Positions 7,232 to 15,703 of a stretch of DNA of 60,974 nt are shown here, in pieces. The notes under the pieces are model-generated. The model saw only the letters and a list, made by a program, of their open reading frames with translations, was not told the DNA's origin and searched no databases. The translations under genes were made by a program, and so were the position numbers. Origin of the DNA: Methanobacterium sp964452085 (GTDB lineage Archaea; Methanobacteriota; Methanobacteria; Methanobacteriales; Methanobacteriaceae); the NCBI GenBank assembly GCA_964452085.1, contig CAYVKL010000012.1, positions 1 to 60,974 of the forward strand. Direction: 5' to 3'. Each line of letters begins with the position of its first letter. The first letter of the stretch is position 1.

Positions 7232-8572
7232 TTATACTTGTTTTCGGGACAATATCTCCCGAATTTGATTTTCGTAAGACATTGAGTACCTAATAAGTTG
7301 ATTTGAAAGGTCTTTAGATGTTAACTCAGAATTAGTTGGGATTACTTTAAACATAGTATTATAGTCATTAATATTGAAAACGAATGATTCCCACAATAAC
7401 CAACGTGGACTATCCTCTCTCATGATATCCTTACTGTTGGTTGTTCTCAAATATTCATTAATTTGTTTTCTCCATTCTTTATCAAAATCCTGACCGTGTT
7501 GACAGATACCAATTTCATTTGAATAAACACACCAAGATATTGATATACCATCCCAATCTGACTTATATATAATCAAATCAATTTCATCATATTCAGGATA
7601 GTCCTTAATCTGAGACTTCCATCCTTCAACAGATTGATTAATCTGGTATTCAACTTTATGTAGTAAGTCCTTCAAATAATACTTCTTAATGAAATCCTTG
7701 AATTCACCACTTTGATATAAATCAACAATTTGTCTCGAATAAGTAAAGTTCTCAATCGAATTTGTCAAAAATTCACAAAGTTTTTCTTTATACATCTCCA
7801 TTGTTGGTATCTTTAAAATATTATCAATCAAGGTCTGATACTGAAGGATGGTATATTTAACCTTATCCGATTTGATAAGGTGGAGAGATTTTGATAAAAC
7901 AGATTTAATATCATTTTTATAACTCACCAATTTTATTGTTCCTGAGTTCATTAACTCATTGACCCTGTTAGGTTTCATTGAAATGGAGTCAGGGTATTTA
8001 CCAGTGAGGGTTAAGTAAATCAACAATATATTATCTCGGTTCGATTTTTCTAAAAATGAGTAGTACTTGTTTAATTGTTCAATTCCATCGGAATGATATA
8101 TTTTATTTTCGATTATAATACTGAATGATTTTCTCCCCGGTTCTACATAGTCAATTAGAATATCAATGAATCCTTGACCGAAATCAGTATAAATTCCTTT
8201 TTGACTTGTAATACTGAAAAACAATGGATTATTAGGTTCAAACTTTAATCGTTCATTCTCATCATTGATTATCTGTTTGATAAGAAGTCTATAAAACAAA
8301 TCTTTTTGACGATGACTACCTCGAATGTTTAGTAAATCTAATAAGAAAGGGGTGTGTGTTTCATCTTCATACTTTTCCATCTTTAAGATATTGAAGATGT
8401 TATATGAATTTGTCAACACCTCTTCTTCAATCAACCCATCATCAGTGATAGTCTTAACTGTTTGAAATATTCCAGAATATTTAGTTAAGTCTATCTGAAT
8501 CTGTTGATTTCCAGATGTTTTATAACTGGTAAAGAAATCAACAAAATTTTCCCCTTTTTGGTCAAATGTCAT
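7232..8572 (-). CDS. PD-(D/E)XK nuclease-family protein (PDDEXK_4-like), 446 aa
   Basis: Residues 65-185 carry the PDDEXK_4 pattern: HTPFLLDLLNIRGSHRQKDL, then FIDILIDYVEPG (catalytic Asp), SFSIIIENKIYHSDG (E-x-K) and QLNKYY...LLIYLTLTGKYP. The C-terminal 200 residues are helical with a sensor-like region of unknown role. Enzymes of this group cut DNA and are common in defence islands. The start codon overlaps the stop of the preceding gene by four bases (8569-8572), giving a tight operon with the small 113-residue protein and the SH3 membrane protein. The DNA target is unknown. Confidence 0.7.
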   Translation of the reverse strand: MTFDQKGENFVDFFTSYKTSGNQQIQIDLTKYSGIFQTVKTITDDGLIEEEVLTNSYNIFNILKMEKYEDETHTPFLLDLLNIRGSHRQKDLFYRLLIKQIINDENERLKFEPNNPLFFSITSQKGIYTDFGQGFIDILIDYVEPGRKSFSIIIENKIYHSDGIEQLNKYYSFLEKSNRDNILLIYLTLTGKYPDSISMKPNRVNELMNSGTIKLVSYKNDIKSVLSKSLHLIKSDKVKYTILQYQTLIDNILKIPTMEMYKEKLCEFLTNSIENFTYSRQIVDLYQSGEFKDFIKKYYLKDLLHKVEYQINQSVEGWKSQIKDYPEYDEIDLIIYKSDWDGISISWCVYSNEIGICQHGQDFDKEWRKQINEYLRTTNSKDIMREDSPRWLLWESFVFNINDYNTMFKVIPTNSELTSKDLSNQLIRYSMSYENQIREILSRKQV

Positions 8573-8910
8573 GAAAAAATAATAGAGTGTTTCTTGGTTT
8601 GATTGTATTCTATCATCGAATTCTTGATCTTATTAAGTTTCCATTTAGGAAAATAATATCCTGATACCATACCACTTCCCATTACCTTTATAGATATATC
8701 CCCTCCAAATAGATGTTCATTTATCTGAATATTCCTTATGAATCTGAACGATACAATATTCTTGTCCTTCCCGAAAAAAAACCAATTTCTCTTTTCAACC
8801 GTGATTGTTTCATTTTCAAAGTTTACGGTTAATACCCAAGGATTGAGAATATGGTCTATTTTCCCATTCATGAATAGACTTAACCAAGATGATTTTGTTT
8901 TATAAATCAT
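8569..8910 (-). CDS. Small beta-rich protein, possible PH-like, 113 aa
   Basis: The sequence (WVLTVNFENETITVEKRNWF, then FFGKDKNIVSFRFIRNIQIN and ISIKVMGSGMVSGYYF) is a run of short beta strands ending in a helix, resembling bacterial PH-like domains. This is a weak fold inference. It lies two bases after the upstream gene and overlaps the nuclease gene by four bases, so it is almost certainly co-expressed with both. It may link the membrane SH3 protein to the nuclease. Confidence 0.55.
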   Translation of the reverse strand: MIYKTKSSWLSLFMNGKIDHILNPWVLTVNFENETITVEKRNWFFFGKDKNIVSFRFIRNIQINEHLFGGDISIKVMGSGMVSGYYFPKWKLNKIKNSMIEYNQTKKHSIIFS

Positions 8911-8912
8911 AG

Positions 8913-9725
8913 TCAGAATGATTGAAACCAGAACACGATACCAGTTACAAGACCAATAAGGATGGAAATGACACCCGAATATAGAACTATTCTCTTGATT
9001 ACTGGAAATGACAGAGGTCCGTCACGATAACCCTTTTTATATCTTTGGTCTGAAATTCGGTTTTTTACCTCAACAAAAGTCCCAATTAATACAAGTACAT
9101 AGATAATTGACCCTCCAAATCCCTTGGAAAATCCATCTGTAAACCCTTTTTTAGTTTCAGTTTTAGTTTGACCAGATTCAGTCACCTCTTTTACAAAATC
9201 CTTGTGGATATAACCGTCTATTCCACTGAGATTGATTTTAAACCAATCACCATCAGAACCAATGACATTAATTATATCACCCTTTAAAAGATTACCAATT
9301 ACCTCTGAATTGTCATTTGGAGTCAACCTGATGTTCAACTTATCAGGTTGAACGATATACTTTTGACCAATTTCACTGTTAACTACTTTTTCTTCTGAGG
9401 GCTTATTGGTCATTTTATTTTCCTGATTATCGGGTATTTCCTCAATTGTAACCTCTTGAATGAATTGTTTAATTACATAACCATCTTTCTCTTGAAATTT
9501 GATTTTACACCAATTTCCTTCCTCCGAAACAACATTGACGGTGTCACTTTTGAAAATTTCTCCCAAAACATCAGAAGAGTCAGTTGGATTCTCCCATATG
9601 TTTAATGTGTCTTTAAGTACCACATACTTTTGACCAAATGAGTATGTACCTATAAAACTAAAAAGTACAACAACTATGAATGTACATAAACTGACAATAA
9701 AGTTTATTTTCATGATTTCAAACAT
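8913..9725 (-). CDS. Membrane protein with two SH3b domains, 270 aa
   Basis: The N terminus has a signal or anchor segment (INFIVSLCTFIVVVLFSFIG). It is followed by two tandem bacterial SH3 repeats: KYVVLKDTLNIWENPTDSSD...VSEEGNWCKIKFQEKDGYVI, then KYIVQPDKLNIRLTPNDNSE...IGSDGDWFKINLSGIDGYIH. Two hydrophobic spans follow near residues 205-220 and 245-268. SH3b domains bind cell-wall or surface ligands, so the repeats should face the periplasm. The start may be M5 (9713). It heads the three-gene unit running down to 7232. A link between envelope sensing and the downstream nuclease is inference. Confidence 0.65.
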   Translation of the reverse strand: MFEIMKINFIVSLCTFIVVVLFSFIGTYSFGQKYVVLKDTLNIWENPTDSSDVLGEIFKSDTVNVVSEEGNWCKIKFQEKDGYVIKQFIQEVTIEEIPDNQENKMTNKPSEEKVVNSEIGQKYIVQPDKLNIRLTPNDNSEVIGNLLKGDIINVIGSDGDWFKINLSGIDGYIHKDFVKEVTESGQTKTETKKGFTDGFSKGFGGSIIYVLVLIGTFVEVKNRISDQRYKKGYRDGPLSFPVIKRIVLYSGVISILIGLVTGIVFWFQSF

Positions 9726-9941
9726 TACATTTTTGTAAAATTATAAACCAACCCAGACAAGGTATGTCGTTATATTATAAAATAACCCTCTGATAAACTC
9801 TGTAAAAATCATCTACAATTTTCCGTATTACCCCTGAATTCACAATTTTACGGTAGAACTCTACTCAATTGTCAAATAACTCAATACCCAAAACTTCCTC
9901 AATCTTATATCGTTTGTTGATGTCCTATTCTCAAAAAAATG

Positions 9942-10223
9942 TTATTCAAACTTGTCTATTCTTACAAAATACCAAGTTTGACCTCCAAATTGACCAGTTA
10001 GAGTAAATGAATCTTCACCCTTGAAATGAATATGTTTTCCATCCCAAAAGAGATTAGAAGAAGTAATGTGTCCATCATTCGTACCCCCAAGAGATAGATG
10101 AAATTTATATTCTTTGTTTGTATCAGGTTCAAGGACTTTGAAATTTTCATCATTTATTTGTTCTATTTGGAAAATCTCGTTGTCTGATTTCATTTTCCAG
10201 AATCCATTTAAGTCTGTAACCAT
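9942..10223 (-). CDS. Hypothetical beta-sandwich-like protein, 93 aa
   Basis: An ATG at 10223 opens MVTDLNGFWKMKSDNEIFQI, and the protein ends with TLTGQFGGQTWYFVRIDKFE. The alternation of short strands (FKVLEPDTNKEYKFHLSL, HIHFKGEDSFTLTG) resembles small lipocalin-like META/DUF folds, but I cannot name the family. Its 3' end, with about 30 bases downstream, is duplicated at 12885-12957. It is 31 bases downstream of the membrane protein gene at 10255. Confidence 0.55.
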   Translation of the reverse strand: MVTDLNGFWKMKSDNEIFQIEQINDENFKVLEPDTNKEYKFHLSLGGTNDGHITSSNLFWDGKHIHFKGEDSFTLTGQFGGQTWYFVRIDKFE

Positions 10224-10254
10224 ATGGGATTAGTGTTATAATGAACAAATCTGA

Positions 10255-10971
10255 TTAACTTAACCACATATAAATAATAGTCAATATAAATCCAATTGTC
10301 ACTGAAATTTCTTTAAAATTGTATTGAGAAATCAATTTGAGAATATTCAAAATCACAAATAAAACAACAATCATCATGAACGACAATATTAAGAATGGAC
10401 TGAATAACAACAATATTACTAATAAAGGAATACCAGTAATTGGTAGTAGGATAATTTTTTCGATAATATTAAAAATTTGTGGGGGGTCTTTGTAACCATA
10501 TACAATTTCGAGGATAAATACATACAACCTAATAACTACAAGATAAATACCTAATAAAATAAAAAAGTTAAAAATAGGAGATAATCCTGAGAGGGGGAAT
10601 GAAAGAGGGTAATTATATATATATCGTAAATAAACAATATAATTTTCAGGAATAATTCTATAAATTAACTCTTCTCTACTTTTAGGATCTAAATCATTTA
10701 AAAAATGTCCAAATAATAAAAGACAAAAAATAAATATTAGAAAAAGGGAAACAATTAACCCATAAATCCTTTTGTTTATATATTTTAAAGTCGTTAAAAT
10801 TTGACTATATAATAAACTGACTTCTTCAAAATTGATTTTTGATATTTTATCATTTATCCAGTCGATAACTTTAGGAATCAAAACTGGTGTCATCATTAGT
10901 AAACCAAAAGAACCAATTATTTTAAGTAATGTGACCTTATGTACAAGAAAGGAGAGATTGATTAAATCCAT
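10255..10971 (-). CDS. Multi-pass membrane protein, 238 aa
   Basis: Hydropathy by eye suggests five or six membrane spans, including LLKIIGSFGLLMMTPVLIP, IYGLIVSLFLIFIFCLLLFG, FNFFILLGIYLVVIRLYVFI, ILLPITGIPLLVILLLFSPF and the C-terminal ISVTIGFILTIIYMW. No family is recognised and no catalytic motif stands out. It sits within a same-strand series of envelope-type genes (9942, 10255, 11030, 12167) with 30-60-base gaps, so a shared transcript is plausible. Confidence 0.6.
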   Translation of the reverse strand: MDLINLSFLVHKVTLLKIIGSFGLLMMTPVLIPKVIDWINDKISKINFEEVSLLYSQILTTLKYINKRIYGLIVSLFLIFIFCLLLFGHFLNDLDPKSREELIYRIIPENYIVYLRYIYNYPLSFPLSGLSPIFNFFILLGIYLVVIRLYVFILEIVYGYKDPPQIFNIIEKIILLPITGIPLLVILLLFSPFLILSFMMIVVLFVILNILKLISQYNFKEISVTIGFILTIIYMWLS

Positions 10972-11029
10972 TTAAGTTATGTTATAGATTAACAATGAAT
11001 TAGGTAGTTCTTGGTATTTCTAATTTAAA

Positions 11030-12145
11030 TTACTTAGGTAGTAGTTGTACTCCCTTTATAAACTTGTATTTTTTTTCGGTTCTCACATTCTCACCTGACC
11101 CAGATGGTAATTCGTATTGATAAATCTCATATCCAACAAATTGATTATGGTCGGAGAGGTATTTGTAAACAGTCTCTCTTTCCTTAATTCCCAACAATGT
11201 TAATTCCGTCTCATTGTGAATTTTTTCTATAATGTTATTTATACTGTTCTGTGAGTCATAACCGATATCATAAGTTTTAAATAATTTGAAAAATTTATTC
11301 TCTTGTTTCCCCCTATCAAAATAATCGATTCTCATGTTATTCCCAATTGTTTTGGGATTGTCATTCCCACTTGAAAATTTGTAAATTTCTTGAAACTTCC
11401 CATCAAATTCACTTGTATAAATAACATACTGAATATCATCGTTATTGAAGCAAATAATTTCCCTTGTTTTCGTTGATTCATGTCTTTTAATGATATATTT
11501 GATTGATGGTCTTTTACTATCGGTATAATAAGATATCCTCTGATTAAGAAACCTATTTTTCCCAATGTATTGAGTAAACAATCTATATATCAATGAGTTG
11601 TAATTGTATGTGAATTCCATAGTTTCTTTATATTCATTACCACCAACCTTGTTCACCCTGTTTTGGTTAGTTTGGATTCCCGATACGGATTTGGTATAGT
11701 TCGTTATGTTAACCAAAAGTCCATCTCTATATTCAAATTCTTTTCTCCAATAAAGTTCTTCTTGATTCTGAACTTTAATAAGATAACCTGAATTATCTAC
11801 AAAGTAATTATCGGCAATTTCCAACTGTTTATCATTGTCTTGATAAGTCGTTTTTAGAGTAAAAGAATTGTTGATTCCTTTAAACAACTTCAAGTTGTAG
11901 AAATTTTCTAAATAAAAATAAGTGTCTTTATGAAAGTAGATACAGAATACATACTCTGAAAACAGATATTCATAGAGTTCGATTTGGGATTTCATTTCTG
12001 AATTCAAGGTGAAGTTTGGATCAGGGATTGTATCAACACAAAGTTGATTGATCTCATCCATATTCAAAGTATCATCATTACCAGAGTTTTTACATCCCAA
12101 GAAAAATATTGGGATTAGTATAAAAACAATTATGGTGGTTTTCAT
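11030..12145 (-). CDS. Lipoprotein of unknown function, 371 aa
   Basis: The N terminus is a type II signal peptide: MKTTIIVFILIPIFFLGC with the lipobox FLGC and the Cys at residue 18, followed by KNSGNDD. The acidic residues after the Cys fit the Bacteroidota lipoprotein export signal for surface exposure. The mature part is rich in Tyr, Asn and Lys, with repeated short beta strands ending in YKFIKGVQLLPK. No domain is recognised. It lies 21 bases downstream of the 12167 membrane gene. Surface location is inferred from the signal alone. Confidence 0.65.
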   Translation of the reverse strand: MKTTIIVFILIPIFFLGCKNSGNDDTLNMDEINQLCVDTIPDPNFTLNSEMKSQIELYEYLFSEYVFCIYFHKDTYFYLENFYNLKLFKGINNSFTLKTTYQDNDKQLEIADNYFVDNSGYLIKVQNQEELYWRKEFEYRDGLLVNITNYTKSVSGIQTNQNRVNKVGGNEYKETMEFTYNYNSLIYRLFTQYIGKNRFLNQRISYYTDSKRPSIKYIIKRHESTKTREIICFNNDDIQYVIYTSEFDGKFQEIYKFSSGNDNPKTIGNNMRIDYFDRGKQENKFFKLFKTYDIGYDSQNSINNIIEKIHNETELTLLGIKERETVYKYLSDHNQFVGYEIYQYELPSGSGENVRTEKKYKFIKGVQLLPK

Positions 12146-12166
12146 AAGATGAAAATTTAAGTGTTA

Positions 12167-12847
12167 TCACTTTTTGGAAGAAAAATGAACGGAGAGAGAT
12201 GTTTTATAAAAGTATTTAAAATGGTATTTGAATCCATACAGGATTCTTTTCCATTTGATTAAGAAAATCCAACCCACAAGAACAATTGGAGGAAGACCAA
12301 GGGAAAATACTCCAATTATAATTGATTTCCAGAAACATAAGAATACAATACTAAGGTAAAGAAAAAATAATCCCACGTATAAAACCACCATAAGTGTCAC
12401 ATCTGGTGTGTTTTTCTGTAAATTATCTGTGAAATTATTGTATTGTTTTACCCATTCATCAAGTCCAGATTTATTTGGTATTAATCCTTTCTTTTCGTTA
12501 TCCTTTGTTATCCATGAGAGATTTTCATATAAGGATTCAATATGTTCCAGATTCGGTGACACCTTGATTAATATTTCTGAACAAACCACGATTTCCAGAA
12601 GAAGAATAGTAATCGAGGTTAAACCCGATATCATAGATAGTTTAAGAAATGTTGTCCATTCTTCTTGATAGAAGTTGAATATAACAACAGACGTACTTAT
12701 TCCACAAAATAACACCAATTGTAAAAGTCTACTCTTTATATCATCACTAAGTAGTTTGAAAGATAATCGTTGTATTTTCAACTCTGTAAAATATTGATCA
12801 ACAATATCCTGATATTCTAAAACACCTTCAAACTTGACATATTTCAT
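12167..12847 (-). CDS. Membrane protein, 226 aa
   Basis: A short soluble N terminus (FEGVLEYQDIVDQYFTELKI) is followed by four predicted spans: LLQLVLFCGISTSVVIFNFY, FLKLSMISGLTSITILLLEI, TLMVVLYVGLFFLYLSIVFL and IIIGVFSLGLPPIVLVGWIF. A basic C-terminal tail follows. The two pairs of spans flank a helical cytoplasmic loop of about 50 residues. Function unknown. It begins a four-gene minus-strand series of envelope proteins. Confidence 0.6.
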   Translation of the reverse strand: MKYVKFEGVLEYQDIVDQYFTELKIQRLSFKLLSDDIKSRLLQLVLFCGISTSVVIFNFYQEEWTTFLKLSMISGLTSITILLLEIVVCSEILIKVSPNLEHIESLYENLSWITKDNEKKGLIPNKSGLDEWVKQYNNFTDNLQKNTPDVTLMVVLYVGLFFLYLSIVFLCFWKSIIIGVFSLGLPPIVLVGWIFLIKWKRILYGFKYHFKYFYKTSLSVHFSSKK

Positions 12848-13212
12848 TCTTTTAAGATGTTAAATGGTTAAAGATAAGATATCCTGTTCTCAAAAAAAAT
12901 GTTATTCAAACTTGTCCAATCTTACAAAATACCAAGTTTGACCTCCAAATTGTCCCCGTATTCATGAGGATTGAATAACCCTCGTAAAACATTATCCGCG
13001 ACACCCCAGATAAGTGAGGAAAGTTCTGGAAATTTTGACATAGCTAGAAATGTAGATATATATCAGTGTTTAAAATGATTACCAGATAGGTTCATGATTG
13101 TAAAAGTAACCGGAAAATTCAGAATGACCAAAACAATTCCCTATATAATTTATTTATCAGATATGTTTTGTGTAAAGTCAAAAAGTACAATGTTTCTGAT
13201 CCGTCGTCATAA
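12848..13212. other. Intergenic stretch holding a duplicated gene end
   Basis: A+T-rich, with no convincing coding frame. The only recognisable content is the copy of the 9942-gene 3' end at 12885-12957. The remaining 250 bases show nothing I can interpret. Confidence 0.5.
12885..12957 (-). pseudogene. Duplicated 3' end of the 9942-10223 gene
   Basis: About 70 bases match 9924-9994 with only a few substitutions, covering the last 17 codons (GQTWYFVRIDKFE end) and about 30 bases downstream. Upstream of the match the similarity stops abruptly, so the rest of the copy is gone. It is best read as a scar of an earlier duplication followed by replacement of the intervening cassette. Confidence 0.65.
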
Positions 13213-14133
13213 TCAGCCTATATTTTGATATGACTGATTGATAAGAAACATCAAATAATCCAAATCTGTATTTGTATCAATTGTTAAAAAATAATCCCCA
13301 TTCCCCCAATGCCCCTTTCCTTCAAACTTCTTCATTAAATTATTGGGGTCTTTCAAAGACCCCTCTTTCATATTCAAAATGATGTAAACACCTTTGTTAT
13401 AAATTACAATGTCAACAAAAGGGGACTTTTTTCGAAAACTGATGTAGTTACCATTGGGTTTCATGTCAACTTCACCCAGATTCATAATTCTTTCTTTTAA
13501 GTTGAAATAAAGTTCCTTCACCCATTCAGGTCTACTTTTAGACAAATTTAAATGGTATTGTTCATTATAAACTTTTACTTCCTTTGAGACCTTCTCCACC
13601 ATTGTATTTTCGATAGTTGAAATAGTAGAGATACTTTCATCCGAGGTGGTCTTATGTTGGGTGAACCCGATTAATCCATTTTCATACTGTTTGATTTCCC
13701 AAATTTCAAATGGAACATCTTTAAAGTTGATGGAATGTTTCTGAAACTCTGTAAAGTGGGGTGATATGAAGATGACCCGGGACTGGGACCAGTCTACATC
13801 ATCTCTTTTAAGGTTTTTTTCACAGTGCTCATTATACTCCAGAATGAAGTCCGATTTGTTGTTCAACATCAATGACATATAGGTATACCCCTGATCAATT
13901 ACCGAATAGTTTCTGTCCCTCTTATATTCAATGACAACAAACGACCGTTTTTCTTCATCATAACCAAGGGTATCAACACGGAAGTTCTTGATTGTGAACT
14001 CCGATTTGACAAACTGTAGTTCAAAAAGTTCTTTTAGGTTGTTCTCTACAATGGATTGAATTTCCTTTTCAAGTTTGAAGGGAATGGTTGAAATATCCTT
14101 TAACTTCTTGTCTTTTAAGGTAAATAGTTTCAT
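13213..14133 (-). CDS. DUF5655-type PD-(D/E)XK nuclease-like protein, 306 aa
   Basis: The start (MKLFTLKDKKLKDISTIPF) and the block KLEKEIQSIVENNLKELFEL are hallmarks of a conserved family usually annotated DUF5655 or endonuclease NucS-like. FRVDTLGYDEEKRSFVVIEYKRD supplies the catalytic D...E-x-K. It is followed by YSVIDQGYTYMSLMLNNKSD and DVDWSQSRVIFISPHFTEFQ. The C-terminal DUF5655 part (RIMNLGEVDMKPNGNYISFR) is present, so the gene looks intact. A truncated copy of its first 48 codons lies at 19588-19731. These proteins are scattered on mobile elements; substrate unknown. Confidence 0.75.
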   Translation of the reverse strand: MKLFTLKDKKLKDISTIPFKLEKEIQSIVENNLKELFELQFVKSEFTIKNFRVDTLGYDEEKRSFVVIEYKRDRNYSVIDQGYTYMSLMLNNKSDFILEYNEHCEKNLKRDDVDWSQSRVIFISPHFTEFQKHSINFKDVPFEIWEIKQYENGLIGFTQHKTTSDESISTISTIENTMVEKVSKEVKVYNEQYHLNLSKSRPEWVKELYFNLKERIMNLGEVDMKPNGNYISFRKKSPFVDIVIYNKGVYIILNMKEGSLKDPNNLMKKFEGKGHWGNGDYFLTIDTNTDLDYLMFLINQSYQNIG

Positions 14134-14251
14134 TCGAAAATTATTAGGAAATGTAAAAGTAGCGAATTATAGCTGTTCGACAATAGACCTCAAAAATTCA
14201 AAAACTGGATTTCCGTTTCCCTATTTTAATTAGTCATTTTATTTCTTCTTA

Positions 14252-14285
14252 TTTGTCGAATCCGGGAAATTCATTCGTATATTTG
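14252..14285 (+). promoter_or_regulatory. Promoter for the candidate small RNA
   Basis: TTTG (14252-14255) and TATATTTG (14278-14285, a perfect TAnnTTTG box) are spaced by 22 bases, slightly longer than the 19-20 usual for Bacteroidota. This predicts a transcript start near 14292, at the base of the structured element. Confidence 0.5.
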
Positions 14286-14291
14286 TACCTG

Positions 14292-14385
14292 CATCAAGAA
14301 CCCTTAAATGGGTGCCAACCGAGCCTCGAACGCTACGGTGGTAAAACGATGTGGATCGTAAGGATCAAAAGGGTTCGATTTTTTT
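14292..14385 (+). ncRNA. Candidate structured small RNA
   Basis: GAACCCTT (14298-14305) pairs with AAGGGTTC (14369-14376) to close the whole element, and a run of seven T follows at 14379-14385. Inside are two further stems: CC-A-ACCG (14315-14321) with CGGTGG (14336-14341), enclosing AGC...GCT, and ACGAT (14346-14350) with ATCGT (14355-14359) closing a GTGG loop. A good -7 promoter box lies just upstream. Promoter, nested helices and terminal U tract together indicate a discrete transcript of about 95 bases or a transcription attenuator leading into the 14456 gene. I do not recognise a known RNA family. Confidence 0.5.
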
Positions 14386-14455
14386 ATTTCCCCCTTTTCC
14401 TTTCTCCCTGAGTTTTTCTGATGCGATGATGTTTAACCTTTTAAACTATTATCGT

Positions 14456-14824
14456 ATGGAAACAACAGACATTTCAACAAACACTCGAAAAAAATTACTC
14501 TCACATTACTGGGATCTGAGTTACCACGATTATCAGGAACAGGTTTACCTTATTTGGCGACAAAATTCCATTACAGTCAGTATCCATTTTTACTGTGAAC
14601 CACCCGGAAAAGAAAAACGTGTCCATTTTGATTTTTTTATCAATGGGGAACACACAATATATGAATTCCTATACAACTGCTATGGATGTGGAACCCGGGG
14701 GAAAACGCCAGAAATGTTATTTGATGACCACCGATTGATATTTTCAGCAACTCCCAATCTGTTTGAAATTTTCGAGGAGAAGATAACTCAGGATATTCAC
14801 AATTTAAAACCCAAAACAACATGA
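14456..14824 (+). CDS. Hypothetical protein, about 122 aa
   Basis: The frame is open from a GTG at 14351, but that start lies inside the structured RNA and encodes an unlikely FLFPPFPFSLSF stretch. The ATG at 14456 (METTDISTNTRKKLLSHYWD) or the tandem ATG at 14426/14429 is more likely. The protein is aromatic and polar (VYLIWRQNSITVSIHFYCEP, TIYEFLYNCYGCGTRGKTPE), with a CYGCG pair that could bind metal. It overlaps the next gene by four bases (14821-14824), so the two form an operon. Function unknown. Confidence 0.55.
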   Translation: METTDISTNTRKKLLSHYWDLSYHDYQEQVYLIWRQNSITVSIHFYCEPPGKEKRVHFDFFINGEHTIYEFLYNCYGCGTRGKTPEMLFDDHRLIFSATPNLFEIFEEKITQDIHNLKPKTT

Positions 14825-15237
14825 CATACACAGATTTTCAGAACATGAATGTAAAGGTTTCGAGCATTGGCAGGTATTTTACGATTAACTCAATCGAATA
14901 CAGATTGATATACTGTATTGGTTATGGATGGATTCCTCCAAGATATAATGAAAACGCCTATGAGAAAATTATAAATGAAACAATCGAGGGAGTAAACATC
15001 AATTTACAAATTTGGAGTAAGTACACCCTTGGGCCCAGCGGGCCATCTGCTGAGATAAGCGGAAATATTTGTGATACACAAATAAAAGTCAGAGCTTTTT
15101 TCAACGGAACGGTCGCCCATTATGATGAAATTGAAAACATCACCATTGGTGATTACTTTATCCATTCCCATTATGGGTTAAATGAATTCTATTTGACAAT
15201 ATTTAAAAAACAATCTGCGATAGTTAGTAAAACTTAA
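14821..15237 (+). CDS. Hypothetical protein, 138 aa
   Basis: The start overlaps the previous stop by four bases, indicating translational coupling. The sequence is beta-rich (YFTINSIEYRLIYCIGYGW, VNINLQIWSKYTLGPSGPSA, FYLTIFKKQ) with no recognised domain, signal or membrane span. It could be an immunity or structural partner of the upstream protein; this is inference from the coupling only. Confidence 0.55.
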   Translation: MTYTDFQNMNVKVSSIGRYFTINSIEYRLIYCIGYGWIPPRYNENAYEKIINETIEGVNINLQIWSKYTLGPSGPSAEISGNICDTQIKVRAFFNGTVAHYDEIENITIGDYFIHSHYGLNEFYLTIFKKQSAIVSKT

Positions 15238-15283
15238 AAGTGAAATTATTCAATGTGTTTATAAAAACTTAAAGTGATTCATT

Positions 15284-15544
15284 ATGTTTCGTGCAAGACA
15301 TGCAATTGAAATGAGATATTTTCTTGAAAAGATCAGGAAAAATCCGTCAATAAAGATATCTGAAGCTAAATTCGGTTCTAACATTCTTTGGGCATTAAAA
15401 GTAAATGGGAATGAAGAAAGATCATTAACCAAAGAGGAGATTTGTTTTCTGTTGGATAAGTATCTCTACTTCAAAGACTTTTTTACTCGTCAGGGTCTTT
15501 GGCTTTATCAATCTGAAATAGATAATAATTATCCTTTGCCATAG
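15284..15544 (+). CDS. Hypothetical protein, 86 aa
   Basis: A small basic, mostly helical protein (MFRARHAIEMRYFLEKIRKN...EICFLLDKYLYFKDFFTRQG), 46 bases downstream of the 14821 gene on the same strand. No recognised family. Codon use and the clean ATG make it plausible. Confidence 0.5.
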   Translation: MFRARHAIEMRYFLEKIRKNPSIKISEAKFGSNILWALKVNGNEERSLTKEEICFLLDKYLYFKDFFTRQGLWLYQSEIDNNYPLP

Positions 15545-15703
15545 ATTTTCAGTTGATCACCAACTATTTCTTCCAATCTATTATGATGACGGAAATAAAA
15601 ACCATCGATAATTCTATATTTCGATTCTGGGGTTAAAAAATGAGAAAATAGTCTTACATTTATTGTCAAGTCCTGATAATTGATTTTTGTAAATCAACTT
15701 TAA

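Noticed and set aside
14351..14455. GTG-started N-terminal extension of the 14456 gene
   Set aside because: It lies within the structured RNA and its T tract and encodes an implausible Phe/Pro/Ser run; internal ATG codons fit better.
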